Below, piece by piece: positions 1-7,276 of a stretch of 24,456 nt of DNA. This DNA comes from an uncultured Odoribacter sp. Lineage in GTDB: Bacteria; Bacteroidota; Bacteroidia; Bacteroidales; Marinifilaceae. Under the pieces are notes generated by a model. That model saw only the letters and a program-made list of their open reading frames with translations. It was not told the DNA's origin and did no database searches. Location of the stretch: NCBI GenBank assembly GCA_905193145.1, contig CAJJNP010000032.1, positions 1-24,456 of the forward strand, written 5' to 3'. The stretch's first letter is position 1, and the number at the start of each line of letters is the position of its first letter. Position numbers and translations under genes: made by a program.

Positions 1-693
1 AAAATAAGCCTCTCCTTCCAAAAACACTTTCCTTACACCCCCACCAAAAGCCACCGGATATTTCAAACGTGTATCAGCATTCAACCATACCTTAGTTCCA
101 TCTGCCAACACCATAAAATATTCTCCTCCCCTCGGCACTTCCAATGTATGGAACACATTCTCACCTTTTACCTCTGATTGCACTAGACCGGAATAATTAA
201 TAGTCCCGGATTCAGTCTTGATAGTCATACCCCCATCTTCTATACGTTTTCCCTCTTCATTCAGAGTCTGTCGCTCTCCGGAAGACAAAACCAACACAGC
301 CTGGGACCTACCTGCACTAACCGTCGTCTCGGCAACCTGCACCACTTTATCCTCTCCCTGATTCCGTAATAAAACAACAGCTACGCCCAAAGAAATAACA
401 AACACGGCAGCATATTTCAACCAAACACTCCTATTCTTTCTACGGCGCAACACCAACTTTTCCTGCCGGACTTTTCTAAAATTCTCCCACGCTTCCGAGT
501 ATTTTAACCGTTTGTAAGCCTCAATCTTTTCTTCTGTTTTTACAACAGATTTCCATTCCTTCAGCAATTCCCTATTATGCTCATCCTCTGCCAGCCATAC
601 TTCTAATTCACGCACTTCATTTTCGTTCAAATTCTCCCCCAACGATTTGGAAATAATTTCCGATATCCTAAATATTTTTTCTTCTTTTTTCAT
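1..693 (-). CDS. FecR-family anti-sigma factor (partial, C-terminus off the left edge)
   Basis: A transmembrane anti-sigma factor that would hold the neighbouring ECF sigma factor at the inner membrane and pass on a signal from a TonB-dependent receptor. The visible 231 residues start with MKKEEKIFRISEI at an ATG at 693. They comprise a cytoplasmic helical N-terminus of about 95 residues ending in a basic stretch (RRRKNR), one membrane segment (about residues 98-114, WLKYAAVFVISLGVAVVLL), and then the start of the periplasmic FecR domain. That domain shows the family signatures LADGTKVWLNADTRLKYP and VFLEGEAYF at the window edge. The gene lies 156 bp downstream of the sigma gene on the same strand, the standard sigma/FecR order. 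In Bacteroides such pairs usually precede SusC/SusD-type receptor genes, which would lie left of this window. The family call is firm; the ligand is unknown. Confidence 0.93.
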   Translation of the reverse strand, partial: MKKEEKIFRISEIISKSLGENLNENEVRELEVWLAEDEHNRELLKEWKSVVKTEEKIEAYKRLKYSEAWENFRKVRQEKLVLRRRKNRSVWLKYAAVFVISLGVAVVLLRNQGEDKVVQVAETTVSAGRSQAVLVLSSGERQTLNEEGKRIEDGGMTIKTESGTINYSGLVQSEVKGENVFHTLEVPRGGEYFMVLADGTKVWLNADTRLKYPVAFGGGVRKVFLEGEAYF

Positions 694-831
694 AGACAAA
701 CTTAATTCTACAATCCTTCAATTCCTGGTTCCGTTTATCAAGAAACACTTCACAATACAAAACGGGGGGGATGGGATTCAAAATAAACTCAAAATCCCGG
801 CACAAACTTATTGTAAAAGCAAAAACACAAG

Positions 832-851
832 AATACCTTAAATCAGGTATT
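832..851 (-). terminator. Weak hairpin at the end of the sigma gene (possible attenuator)
   Basis: A 7-bp stem (AATACCT / AGGTATT) with a 6-nt loop overlaps the stop codon of the sigma gene. On the minus strand it is followed by a T-rich stretch (CTTGTGTTTTT). The stem is AT-rich, so it would be a weak terminator at best. It could lower read-through from the sigma gene into the anti-sigma gene. Confidence 0.25.
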
Positions 852-1425
852 ATGAGAAAAGAATACCTACCAATATTGAATAAACAGCACCATTCAACTT
901 GGTACACAATCTCTTTTTACCATCCTTTTTATACTCCTTCGCAGTATCCAAAGAGATTCCCATCATTTCTGCAATCTCAGAAATCTTATATCCCTTCAAT
1001 GTGAGAGTCATCACCTTTCGGTATTGTGGCGGCAACTGCTCAACCACCATCATAATGCGGGCAAACACATCTTCCTCCATCATTCTCTCCAGAAACACTT
1101 CATATTTCTCCCCCTCTTTCAATGCCATAGATTCATATTGTCCTCTGACTTTCAGGTGTCTCAGATAATTCAGCGCTTTATTCTTCACAGAAGTATATAG
1201 ATAAACCTTCAAAGCCACGCGTGTATCAAACTTCATCTCCAAATCAAGCATTGAAATAAAGACTTCCTGCACAATATCCTTCGCCACATCCTCATTACCG
1301 ACATACTTCCCGGCAAACAAAACCAACGGTGTATAAAAATAACGGTAGAGCAACTCATAAGCCCTCTCCTCCCGTCTATTTAAAGATTCCAATAAAAAAT
1401 CCCGTTGATTCATTTTCATATCCAC
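850..1425 (-). CDS. ECF-type RNA polymerase sigma-70 factor (191 aa)
   Basis: An extracytoplasmic-function sigma factor that directs RNA polymerase to a small regulon, probably controlled by the FecR protein encoded next to it. Sigma region 2 spans about residues 22-90 (AYELLYRYFYTPLVLFAGKY, then DIVQEVFISM and a YLYTSVKNKALNYLR core-binding/-10 segment). Region 4 spans about residues 127-175, with LPPQYRKVMTLTL leading into a helix-turn-helix (YKISEIAEMMGISLDTAKEY). The length is typical of the family. The C-terminal 12 residues are hydrophobic (VYSILVGILFS). Three ATGs lie within the first five codons (1425, 1419, 1413), so the exact start is open. A TATTTTTG box sits just upstream on the minus strand at 1440-1447. 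The regulated target genes are not in the window. Confidence 0.93.
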   Translation of the reverse strand: MDMKMNQRDFLLESLNRREERAYELLYRYFYTPLVLFAGKYVGNEDVAKDIVQEVFISMLDLEMKFDTRVALKVYLYTSVKNKALNYLRHLKVRGQYESMALKEGEKYEVFLERMMEEDVFARIMMVVEQLPPQYRKVMTLTLKGYKISEIAEMMGISLDTAKEYKKDGKKRLCTKLNGAVYSILVGILFS

Positions 1426-1439
1426 ACATAATTACCCCA

Positions 1440-1447
1440 CAAAAATA
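1440..1447 (-). promoter_or_regulatory. Bacteroides -7 box upstream of the sigma gene
   Basis: On the minus strand these bases read TATTTTTG, matching the Bacteroides -7 consensus TAnnTTTG, 15 bp before the first ATG. I see no good -33 TTG at the usual 19-21 bp spacing, so the promoter may need an activator. Confidence 0.4.
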
Positions 1448-1525
1448 GCAACAATTAACACTAATACAGCATACCAAGCCAACCTTTCCCGCAGCAAGCC
1501 GTAAAAAATTCACAAAACTCACGAC

Positions 1526-2239
1526 ATGGCACACAAAGACAACATCATTGAAAAGACACTCAACATCCTAGTACTTTTGGCAAGCATCGCCATATTAGTC
1601 TTCATCTCCATTGAAATCCTCCCCATCAGCAGTCTACTCTGCACCCGCTTCATCCTGCGCTTCCACTTGACCATCTGCTGCATCTTTCTCATAGACTTTC
1701 TGATCCGGTGGTACTATAGCCACGAAGGAGTTCATTTTCTCTGGCACAACCTCATCTTCCTATTGGTTTCCATCCCCTATCTCAACCTCATTCATTCCTT
1801 CTATCCGCTTGCTGCCCATCCCCTATGGATATTTCTCCGCATCATCCCCGTCATCCGAGGCATATACGGAGTATCCGTCATTTTCAGCTGGCTCAGCCGC
1901 AACCGTGTCACAGGTCTGTTTGCCACTTACGTCACCTTTCTATTCACCACCATCTACTTTTGCAGCATCATGTTCTACTTTGTTGAACACGACACCAATC
2001 CACAAGTTTCCACCTATTGGAATGCCTTCGACTGGGCCCTCATGAACGTCACAACCGTCGGTTCCAACATCTACGGTGTTACCAAAATCGGTCAATTCCT
2101 CGCCGTAGTCCTTGCCATGGTCGGCATGATCTTTTTCCCTGTCTTCACCGCCTACATCGTCTCCATCTTCGAAAGCAAACACAAAGACAACCAGCAGAAA
2201 GATACACAAACCAACAATCACAATAAATACCTGTCATAA
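1526..2239 (+). CDS. Six-TM ion channel of the voltage-gated/two-pore potassium channel superfamily, atypical filter
   Basis: An inner-membrane cation channel-like protein of 237 residues. Hydrophobic segments fall near residues 11-33, 42-62, 71-92, 98-120, 130-152 and 189-216, with a re-entrant pore loop at about 165-186: the S1-S6 plan of a single tetrameric-channel subunit. The fourth segment carries spaced arginines (R105, R111, R125, R127), reminiscent of S4. The pore reads FDWALMNVTTVGSNIYGVT. TTVG (176-179) matches the start of the potassium filter, but the following YGD is replaced by S180-N181-I182. The C-terminus is short, polar and cytoplasmic (KHKDNQQKDTQTNNHN), with no RCK domain. 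Ion selectivity therefore cannot be inferred. It starts at ATG 1526, 100 bp from the divergent sigma gene, and seems to be a single-gene unit. The fold is fairly sure; function as a K+ channel is only possible. Confidence 0.8.
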   Translation: MAHKDNIIEKTLNILVLLASIAILVFISIEILPISSLLCTRFILRFHLTICCIFLIDFLIRWYYSHEGVHFLWHNLIFLLVSIPYLNLIHSFYPLAAHPLWIFLRIIPVIRGIYGVSVIFSWLSRNRVTGLFATYVTFLFTTIYFCSIMFYFVEHDTNPQVSTYWNAFDWALMNVTTVGSNIYGVTKIGQFLAVVLAMVGMIFFPVFTAYIVSIFESKHKDNQQKDTQTNNHNKYLS

Positions 2240-2317
2240 ACATGATTTTATCTAAAAAGCAATGACATATTATTCAGTAAATGAAAATACTTTGGGCAAA
2301 AGCCACTGCAGAACTGA

Positions 2318-3700
2318 TTAGATATTCTCTTTTTTATCTACTCCAATGGAATTTCTATCAAAAGAATTCTCAGCCAAAAATTTCTTCAACAAGAAAGTCA
2401 GGAAATAGGGAAAAGTAAAAAACTTACCATTGAATCCTATATTTTTATAACCCAACTTAATACCATACTTCACGTCCGGGAATTTATCATTTTTCAGTAA
2501 ATTATTCAAGGAAGCCGTAGCACCATCATTCGCCTTTACCTCCACAGGGATCAATGAATTAATGTCTCTGACAAAAAAATCCATTTCCAACGAAGGCTTG
2601 TCACTTCTATAATAATATAATCCATACCCTTGCTTGACCAACATATCCCCCACTATATTCTCGTAAATTGCCCCCTTGTAAGTACCAAGATTTTTATTGG
2701 CACGTAAGTCTTCCTGGGCTTCATCATCCATAGAGGCAATCAAAAGACCCGTATCTCTAAAATAAATCTTATATAGAGAAGCATCGTAATTACCTTTCAA
2801 TGGAAGTTCCGGCTGATTCAAACAATAACACATATTTACAACTCCTGCATCAGCCAACCATTCTGTACAGCCCACATAATCCCTATTCCGGGCATGTTTG
2901 GACAACTTTGTAATTTGAAAGCGCTTGTTCTCTTTTGCCAAAAAAGTGGAAATATGATTATACACCGCCTTGATTTTCCCCTTATCCAACCCTTCTGCAT
3001 ATTTAGTAATATCCTCTTCATAATCCTTCAACAACTGTCTCTGTATATCAAGCGTACCGCTAAAATTATTGTTTTCAACATACGTACGCACTACTTCCGG
3101 CATTCCACCGATAGTGGCATAATCACGAAACAAGTCAAATAGAACAGACAACTGCAAATCAGACAGAGGCTTAATTTCCAACATGTGTTGAAAAAGATCA
3201 CTTATAACATCCTCTCCATATCCTTTGGCCCAAAGAAATTCCTCAAAATCCATAGAATGCATTTCATAATCTTCTTTGTAACCGACACTGTTCGATTCTA
3301 TTTCCTTATAATTAATCCCCATCAATGAGCCTGAACAGATGACATCAAATCGTCCGTCCAATTTGAAGAACTTCAAAGAAGTTGCACAATCCGGGCAAAC
3401 CTGAAGCTCATCGAAAAAGAAAAGAGTCTCACCGGGAATAAATTCATATTCAGGATTCAACCAAGATATATTCTTAAGGACCATATCTATTTCATAACCG
3501 TCATTGAATATATCCCGATATTTCTTTTCCTCTACAAAATTAATCTCTACCAGATTTTTATAATGTAGCTCTGCAAAATGCTCAATAGATTTCGTCTTAC
3601 CTATTTGGCGAGCACCCTTGACAATCAGCGGTTTTCTGTCCGGATTACGCTTCCATGCCAGCAACCAATCATCTATTTTTCTTTTCAATAACTTTTCCAT
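2318..3700 (-). CDS. AAA-family ATPase with DUF4143 and a nuclease-like C-terminus (460 aa)
   Basis: A cytoplasmic P-loop ATPase of the large Bacteroidales AAA_14/DUF4143 group, whose cellular role is not established. The N-terminal ATPase shows Walker A GARQIGKTKS (residues 29-38), Walker B LFFFDELQ (93-100, with D97-E98) and a sensor-like ICSGS (121-125). A winged-helix-like segment follows (TKLSKHARNRDYVGCTEWLADAGVV, about 264-288), with the DUF4143 region reaching GAIYENIVGDML (343-354). Near the end, E372-x-D374 and E387-V-K389 have the spacing of a PD-(D/E)xK nuclease core. That resemblance is usual for DUF4143 proteins and does not prove cleavage. The length is normal for the family and there is no signal peptide. 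Upstream, a TATCTTTG box and three direct repeats suggest dedicated regulation. It is divergent from the NACHT gene. Confidence 0.9.
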   Translation of the reverse strand: MEKLLKRKIDDWLLAWKRNPDRKPLIVKGARQIGKTKSIEHFAELHYKNLVEINFVEEKKYRDIFNDGYEIDMVLKNISWLNPEYEFIPGETLFFFDELQVCPDCATSLKFFKLDGRFDVICSGSLMGINYKEIESNSVGYKEDYEMHSMDFEEFLWAKGYGEDVISDLFQHMLEIKPLSDLQLSVLFDLFRDYATIGGMPEVVRTYVENNNFSGTLDIQRQLLKDYEEDITKYAEGLDKGKIKAVYNHISTFLAKENKRFQITKLSKHARNRDYVGCTEWLADAGVVNMCYCLNQPELPLKGNYDASLYKIYFRDTGLLIASMDDEAQEDLRANKNLGTYKGAIYENIVGDMLVKQGYGLYYYRSDKPSLEMDFFVRDINSLIPVEVKANDGATASLNNLLKNDKFPDVKYGIKLGYKNIGFNGKFFTFPYFLTFLLKKFLAENSFDRNSIGVDKKENI

Positions 3701-3725
3701 ATCATAAAACCCTATAATTCAAACA

Positions 3726-3733
3726 CAAAGATA
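3726..3733 (-). promoter_or_regulatory. -7 box of the DUF4143 ATPase gene
   Basis: On the minus strand these bases read TATCTTTG, an exact TAnnTTTG match, 25 bp before the ATG at 3700. At the position expected for -33 (about 3754-3756) there is ATG rather than TTG. The first of three direct repeats begins only five bases upstream of the box. Together this suggests a promoter dependent on, or blocked by, a protein bound to the repeats. Confidence 0.5.
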
Positions 3734-3738
3734 ATAAA

Positions 3739-3816
3739 TTTCACATTATCCGCCATGAAATACACTGATTTTTCACATTATCCGGCTATATATACCATTC
3801 AAATTTCACATTATCC
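3739..3816 (-). repeat. Three phased 13-bp direct repeats (GGATAATGTGAAA), probable operator array
   Basis: The 13-mer TTTCACATTATCC on the plus strand (GGATAATGTGAAA on the minus) occurs exactly at 3739-3751, 3771-3783 and 3804-3816. The starts are 32 and 33 bp apart, close to three helical turns, so all copies face the same side of the DNA. Relative to the start site predicted for the DUF4143 gene (about 3719), the repeat centres lie near -26, -58 and -91. They occupy the spacer shared with the divergent NACHT gene but are much closer to the ATPase promoter. Confidence 0.7.
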
Positions 3817-3879
3817 AGATTTCAAGAACCATAAAATTAAAAGAAATGCACAGAGAAAATAAAAATACATTCTCCCTGA

Positions 3880-3909
3880 TTGCCCTATCGCATATAATCA
3901 ATACATTTG
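3880..3909 (+). promoter_or_regulatory. Promoter of the NACHT gene (-33 TTG, -7 TACATTTG)
   Basis: TTG at 3880-3882 and TACATTTG at 3902-3909 are separated by 19 bp, a good match to the Bacteroides -33/-7 promoter. Transcription would start near 3916, leaving about 23 nt before the ATG at 3939. An 11-bp direct repeat, ATATAATCAAT, lies at 3892-3902 and 3915-3925, on either side of the -7 box. Confidence 0.6.
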
Positions 3910-3938
3910 CTTTTATATAATCAATTAACCTAACATCC

Positions 3939-6593
3939 ATGAACCAACTACTGACCGATTATCTGGAAAATATCATAGAGCAAATGCAAGCGGAGCCCTT
4001 GCATTCATTCATCATCTCCAATACAGCACTCATGCCCAACACCTATTTGTCAATACTCAATGATGAGAATGACTATAATGATTCTGATGAGAATGAAGAT
4101 GAGGCATATGACGAACTCGATTATCCGGATACATTCAATAATTTAGTTGAGGATAAAAATAAAGAAACGGTCCAGACTCAAAAAAAAGCGACTGAAGTCA
4201 TTGAAGAAGAACGCCAACTAATTATTTTAGGTAACCCCGGTTCCGGAAAAACCACATTGGCAAAATATCTTCTATATACGTTAGCACAGCAAAGACTTCA
4301 ACAGAATAGCGGTGATATCCCCATATACATTCCATTAAAAGAACTGACAACTACCGAAACACTGGAAAACCTCATAAACAAATACGAACATTCCATCGAA
4401 TTCTACGAACAGATAAAAACAGGCAAAGTTGTCTGGCTACTGGACGGATTAAATGAAATTCCGCCTATGCTCTACAAACAAACTCTCTCTACGATAACCT
4501 ATCTTGTAAACACATACCCTCAGACAGGCATCATCGTTACATCCCGGCTCTATGGCTACAACGGACAACTAAGCCTCCCGGCATATCAGCTCAACGAATT
4601 CACGGACGAAGACATACGGTCGTATATCTTGCAACAGACAGGTGATGAAACATTATACCGGCAATTAACGGCAAACCCAACTATCCATTCCCTAACCACC
4701 AACCCGCTATTACTGACGATGATTGTACAAACCAGTCATAAAACAGGGACATTACCGACACTACGATGCCAACTCTATGAAAAATTCATACAGTTTCAAC
4801 TCAACAAAAGCGGGATTATAAAAGATAAAGAACGCCAGACCGTGCTTAAAACACTCTCATTCCTGGCATTTTCCATGCGAAAATACGGCTTTCTTTCCGA
4901 CTCCTATTCTGGTTTGGAAGCCATTATCTCCGAATGGATTGCACCCGATCAGACAAGCCATATCACCCGCCAACTGATGCAAAGCGGACTACTTTCATTC
5001 ACTTGCAAACAGAACAACTTCTGGTCTATCTCATTTATCCATGAGACATTCCAAGAATATTTCACGGCCCAATATATTTTCAAGCAATTTCTTGACTACC
5101 AAGAGCTGTGCGTAAACCTGACCGGACCTGAATGGAGGGAAACCTTGTCATTACTATGCGAGACTCTCTCCGCTTACAATGACAACTATCTCACAAATAT
5201 CTTTTTACAACTGATTGCAAAACAATATGCATCAAATAGCGAAACGCCCTATTTTAACGACAAGTTAAAAATATTCTTTAAACAATTTGCCTCCATATTA
5301 CAAGTCAATCCATTTATTCGGGAGTGGCTACTACAATACCTATGGCAACACATACAGAACTTTCTACAGCTGCCGACAGAACAAAAAACACCTGCACGAT
5401 TCAACAATCTGCTGACAGCTACATTCACAGCAGACGTTACCTCGCTTTGCATGGTATATTTTCAAAGTTTCCGTTGGATAGAATATTGGTTGTACACCCC
5501 TGAAGACTCTGCCTTTAATATGACCAAAGCGAACTCTAAACTATTAAAAACAATCGCATATTTCCTCCAAAATATCTCTTGCAAATCGGAAGCATATATA
5601 CAATTAGACAAAATACAAAAGGATTTTGATTGCATTCAAGCAATAAATATACGTATCATCAGATTAAAACATGTCTTATTCTCCAACATGAGTCTTCAAG
5701 ACTACCAAAAACTGTATGATGCAACCGGACACATAGATGCACTACTGATGACATTAGATGCAAACTATATCGAGCAAGAGCTTGCCGGCAAGGACAATTT
5801 ACAATTTGATTACCTCGAACTATTACCTAAAGACCTGAACAGAGATCTCACCTTCTCTCTGTATGGCACTCTCTTCACCCGAATGACCTCTCAAAATCAA
5901 GAAACACTGTTAGCGACACGATTTTTAACCAATCATCTCTATAACACAGCAGGCTTGGATGAATTTCTATTAAAAGCACCCTATATGGCTTCTTACAAAA
6001 TAGAAATACTCAAAGCATGTTATATGATTCCTGCAGACAGACTCAGCGAATACTATTTCAAACAACAAAAAAGACTCTTAAACGAAAATATAAAACATGA
6101 ACTAGAAAACACCCAACAATACACTGTTTGCGAACACCTATACAAAGATAGAAAAAAATTCAACTATCTATTAGCCAAACATAATGAACTGCAATCAGAA
6201 GATACTCCCTCTTTCCTGATGCTAAAAAAACTATATCCGGACCTCCACCTTCATACCATGCAGCTCAATTATTTCAAGGTATTGGATGTCATCCCGGATG
6301 AAAGCGAAGAAAAATTCACCTGGTTAGAACCAAACTACAAAGCTGGAGAAGAGGTATTCCCGTCTTGGTTAGACAATGAAGACGAAAAAAAACACCTTCT
6401 ACTGCTCTACGCATATAAAACAAAATACACTAAAAAGAATCTGCCACATCCTGCCATTCTATTGAACGGTATCAAATACAAGCTAGAATTTTGGAAAAAA
6501 ATGTCCAGTAAACTTCTTGTAACAAAATGGACTATAAACGAAAATAAAATCAGAATAATTCAAAGCATCGACCAGATACCTAACAATTACTGA
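3939..6593 (+). CDS. NACHT-domain NTPase (NLR-like, 884 aa), candidate anti-phage defence protein
   Basis: A STAND-type signalling ATPase. Walker A is GNPGSGKTT (residues 98-106), Walker B is VVWLLDGLNEIP (164-175, D169 and E173), and IIVTSR (198-203) is the sensor-1 arginine motif. NPLLLTMI (255-262) and the winged-helix signature FIHETFQEYFTAQYIF (366-381) are typical of bacterial NACHT proteins. Residues 1-85 show no recognisable effector domain; residues 41-61 are a run rich in D and E. The long C-terminal half (about 400-884) looks alpha-helical, is not recognisable to me, and is where a sensor would be expected. No signal peptide or membrane helix is seen. It has its own promoter, and a small gene follows after 32 bp. 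Bacterial NACHT proteins are known to include anti-phage systems; defence is an inference here. The NACHT assignment itself is firm. Confidence 0.9.
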   Translation: MNQLLTDYLENIIEQMQAEPLHSFIISNTALMPNTYLSILNDENDYNDSDENEDEAYDELDYPDTFNNLVEDKNKETVQTQKKATEVIEEERQLIILGNPGSGKTTLAKYLLYTLAQQRLQQNSGDIPIYIPLKELTTTETLENLINKYEHSIEFYEQIKTGKVVWLLDGLNEIPPMLYKQTLSTITYLVNTYPQTGIIVTSRLYGYNGQLSLPAYQLNEFTDEDIRSYILQQTGDETLYRQLTANPTIHSLTTNPLLLTMIVQTSHKTGTLPTLRCQLYEKFIQFQLNKSGIIKDKERQTVLKTLSFLAFSMRKYGFLSDSYSGLEAIISEWIAPDQTSHITRQLMQSGLLSFTCKQNNFWSISFIHETFQEYFTAQYIFKQFLDYQELCVNLTGPEWRETLSLLCETLSAYNDNYLTNIFLQLIAKQYASNSETPYFNDKLKIFFKQFASILQVNPFIREWLLQYLWQHIQNFLQLPTEQKTPARFNNLLTATFTADVTSLCMVYFQSFRWIEYWLYTPEDSAFNMTKANSKLLKTIAYFLQNISCKSEAYIQLDKIQKDFDCIQAINIRIIRLKHVLFSNMSLQDYQKLYDATGHIDALLMTLDANYIEQELAGKDNLQFDYLELLPKDLNRDLTFSLYGTLFTRMTSQNQETLLATRFLTNHLYNTAGLDEFLLKAPYMASYKIEILKACYMIPADRLSEYYFKQQKRLLNENIKHELENTQQYTVCEHLYKDRKKFNYLLAKHNELQSEDTPSFLMLKKLYPDLHLHTMQLNYFKVLDVIPDESEEKFTWLEPNYKAGEEVFPSWLDNEDEKKHLLLLYAYKTKYTKKNLPHPAILLNGIKYKLEFWKKMSSKLLVTKWTINENKIRIIQSIDQIPNNY

Positions 6594-6625
6594 AAGAAAA
6601 GCACTATCTGTTCCGACCAGAATTG

Positions 6626-7120
6626 ATGACTCCCTCACAAATTGAATATTTGACACAACAAAATCCATCTCTTCAATTTGACACCGGAACATTTGCCAAA
6701 TGTTTGACACAAGAAGAGTGCAATGACAACTGTGTAGCAGTTGTCGTAAACTGCAATCCAAACAATATCCTCATACAATACCGGAACAGCAGCCAAACCC
6801 TCCTCTTGCCTCAAAGATTTGAAGAATTAAAGGAAAATGACATTGTCTATATATCAGAAAATAACTACGCCTCCCGCATCGATGACAAAACATTGCTAAC
6901 CACCAGTATTCTATCGAAGGGCACAGTACATATACGACATGGAAAAAACAAATTCATTCGCACGAAACAAGACACAAATAATCTGGACTACTATTTCTAT
7001 GATAAAGACAACGAATTCAATGTAGGTGATAACGCCCTGTTTTTCCCAACAATCAGCCAAGTCACCTCCAGACACGGGAAAGCCTATGCCGTTCAAAAAC
7101 AAATGCCCAATTTAGATTAA
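6626..7120 (+). CDS. Small protein downstream of NACHT, C-terminal half cold-shock/OB-like (about 164 aa)
   Basis: I do not recognise a named family. The product seems cytoplasmic, with no signal peptide or membrane helix. It reads as two beta-rich halves. The first (about residues 37-80) has CVAVVVNCNPNNILIQYR and LKENDIVYIS. The second (about 98-158) has KGTVHIRHGKNKFIRT, then DYYFYDKDNEFNVGDNALFF and GKAYAVQKQ. That order (GTV, FI, aromatic-rich strand, VGD, final V strand) resembles a cold-shock domain or other OB fold, so nucleic-acid binding is possible. The ATG at 6626 is preceded by an in-frame TTG at 6623 and has no clear Shine-Dalgarno. The frame stays open upstream to 6584, overlapping the end of the NACHT gene, which suggests translational coupling. 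The gene is almost certainly co-transcribed with NACHT. Confidence 0.75.
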   Translation: MTPSQIEYLTQQNPSLQFDTGTFAKCLTQEECNDNCVAVVVNCNPNNILIQYRNSSQTLLLPQRFEELKENDIVYISENNYASRIDDKTLLTTSILSKGTVHIRHGKNKFIRTKQDTNNLDYYFYDKDNEFNVGDNALFFPTISQVTSRHGKAYAVQKQMPNLD

Positions 7121-7276
7121 AAAGAAAACATACCCACATTCATGAATGCACAAAAACTGAACATGTCGATGAGAAAACACCATCGTTTAATCTAACAGAA
7201 AGGCCAACGACCTAAACGTGTGAATTATCAGGCAAGCACAGAAATACCATAATGCACCGAAAGTTTATAATTCCGA

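Noticed and set aside
697..704. TAAGTTTG on the minus strand just upstream of the FecR gene, considered as its promoter
   Set aside because: It lies only a few bases before the ATG, so transcription would begin at or inside the coding sequence, and there is no -33 TTG at a suitable distance.
764..770. G7 homopolymer between the sigma and anti-sigma genes, considered as a phase-variation tract
   Set aside because: It is short, lies in non-coding DNA and not within a clear promoter spacer, so slippage would have no predictable effect.
3739..3816. The three 13-bp repeats considered as a CRISPR array
   Set aside because: The repeats are far too short, there are only three copies and spacers of about 20 bp, and no cas genes are nearby; a protein-binding array explains the phasing better.
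7168..7186. CGATG/CATCG hairpin about 50 bp after the NACHT partner gene, considered as a terminator
   Set aside because: Only five base pairs with a nine-base loop, and the tail is TTTAATC rather than a T-run; too weak to call.
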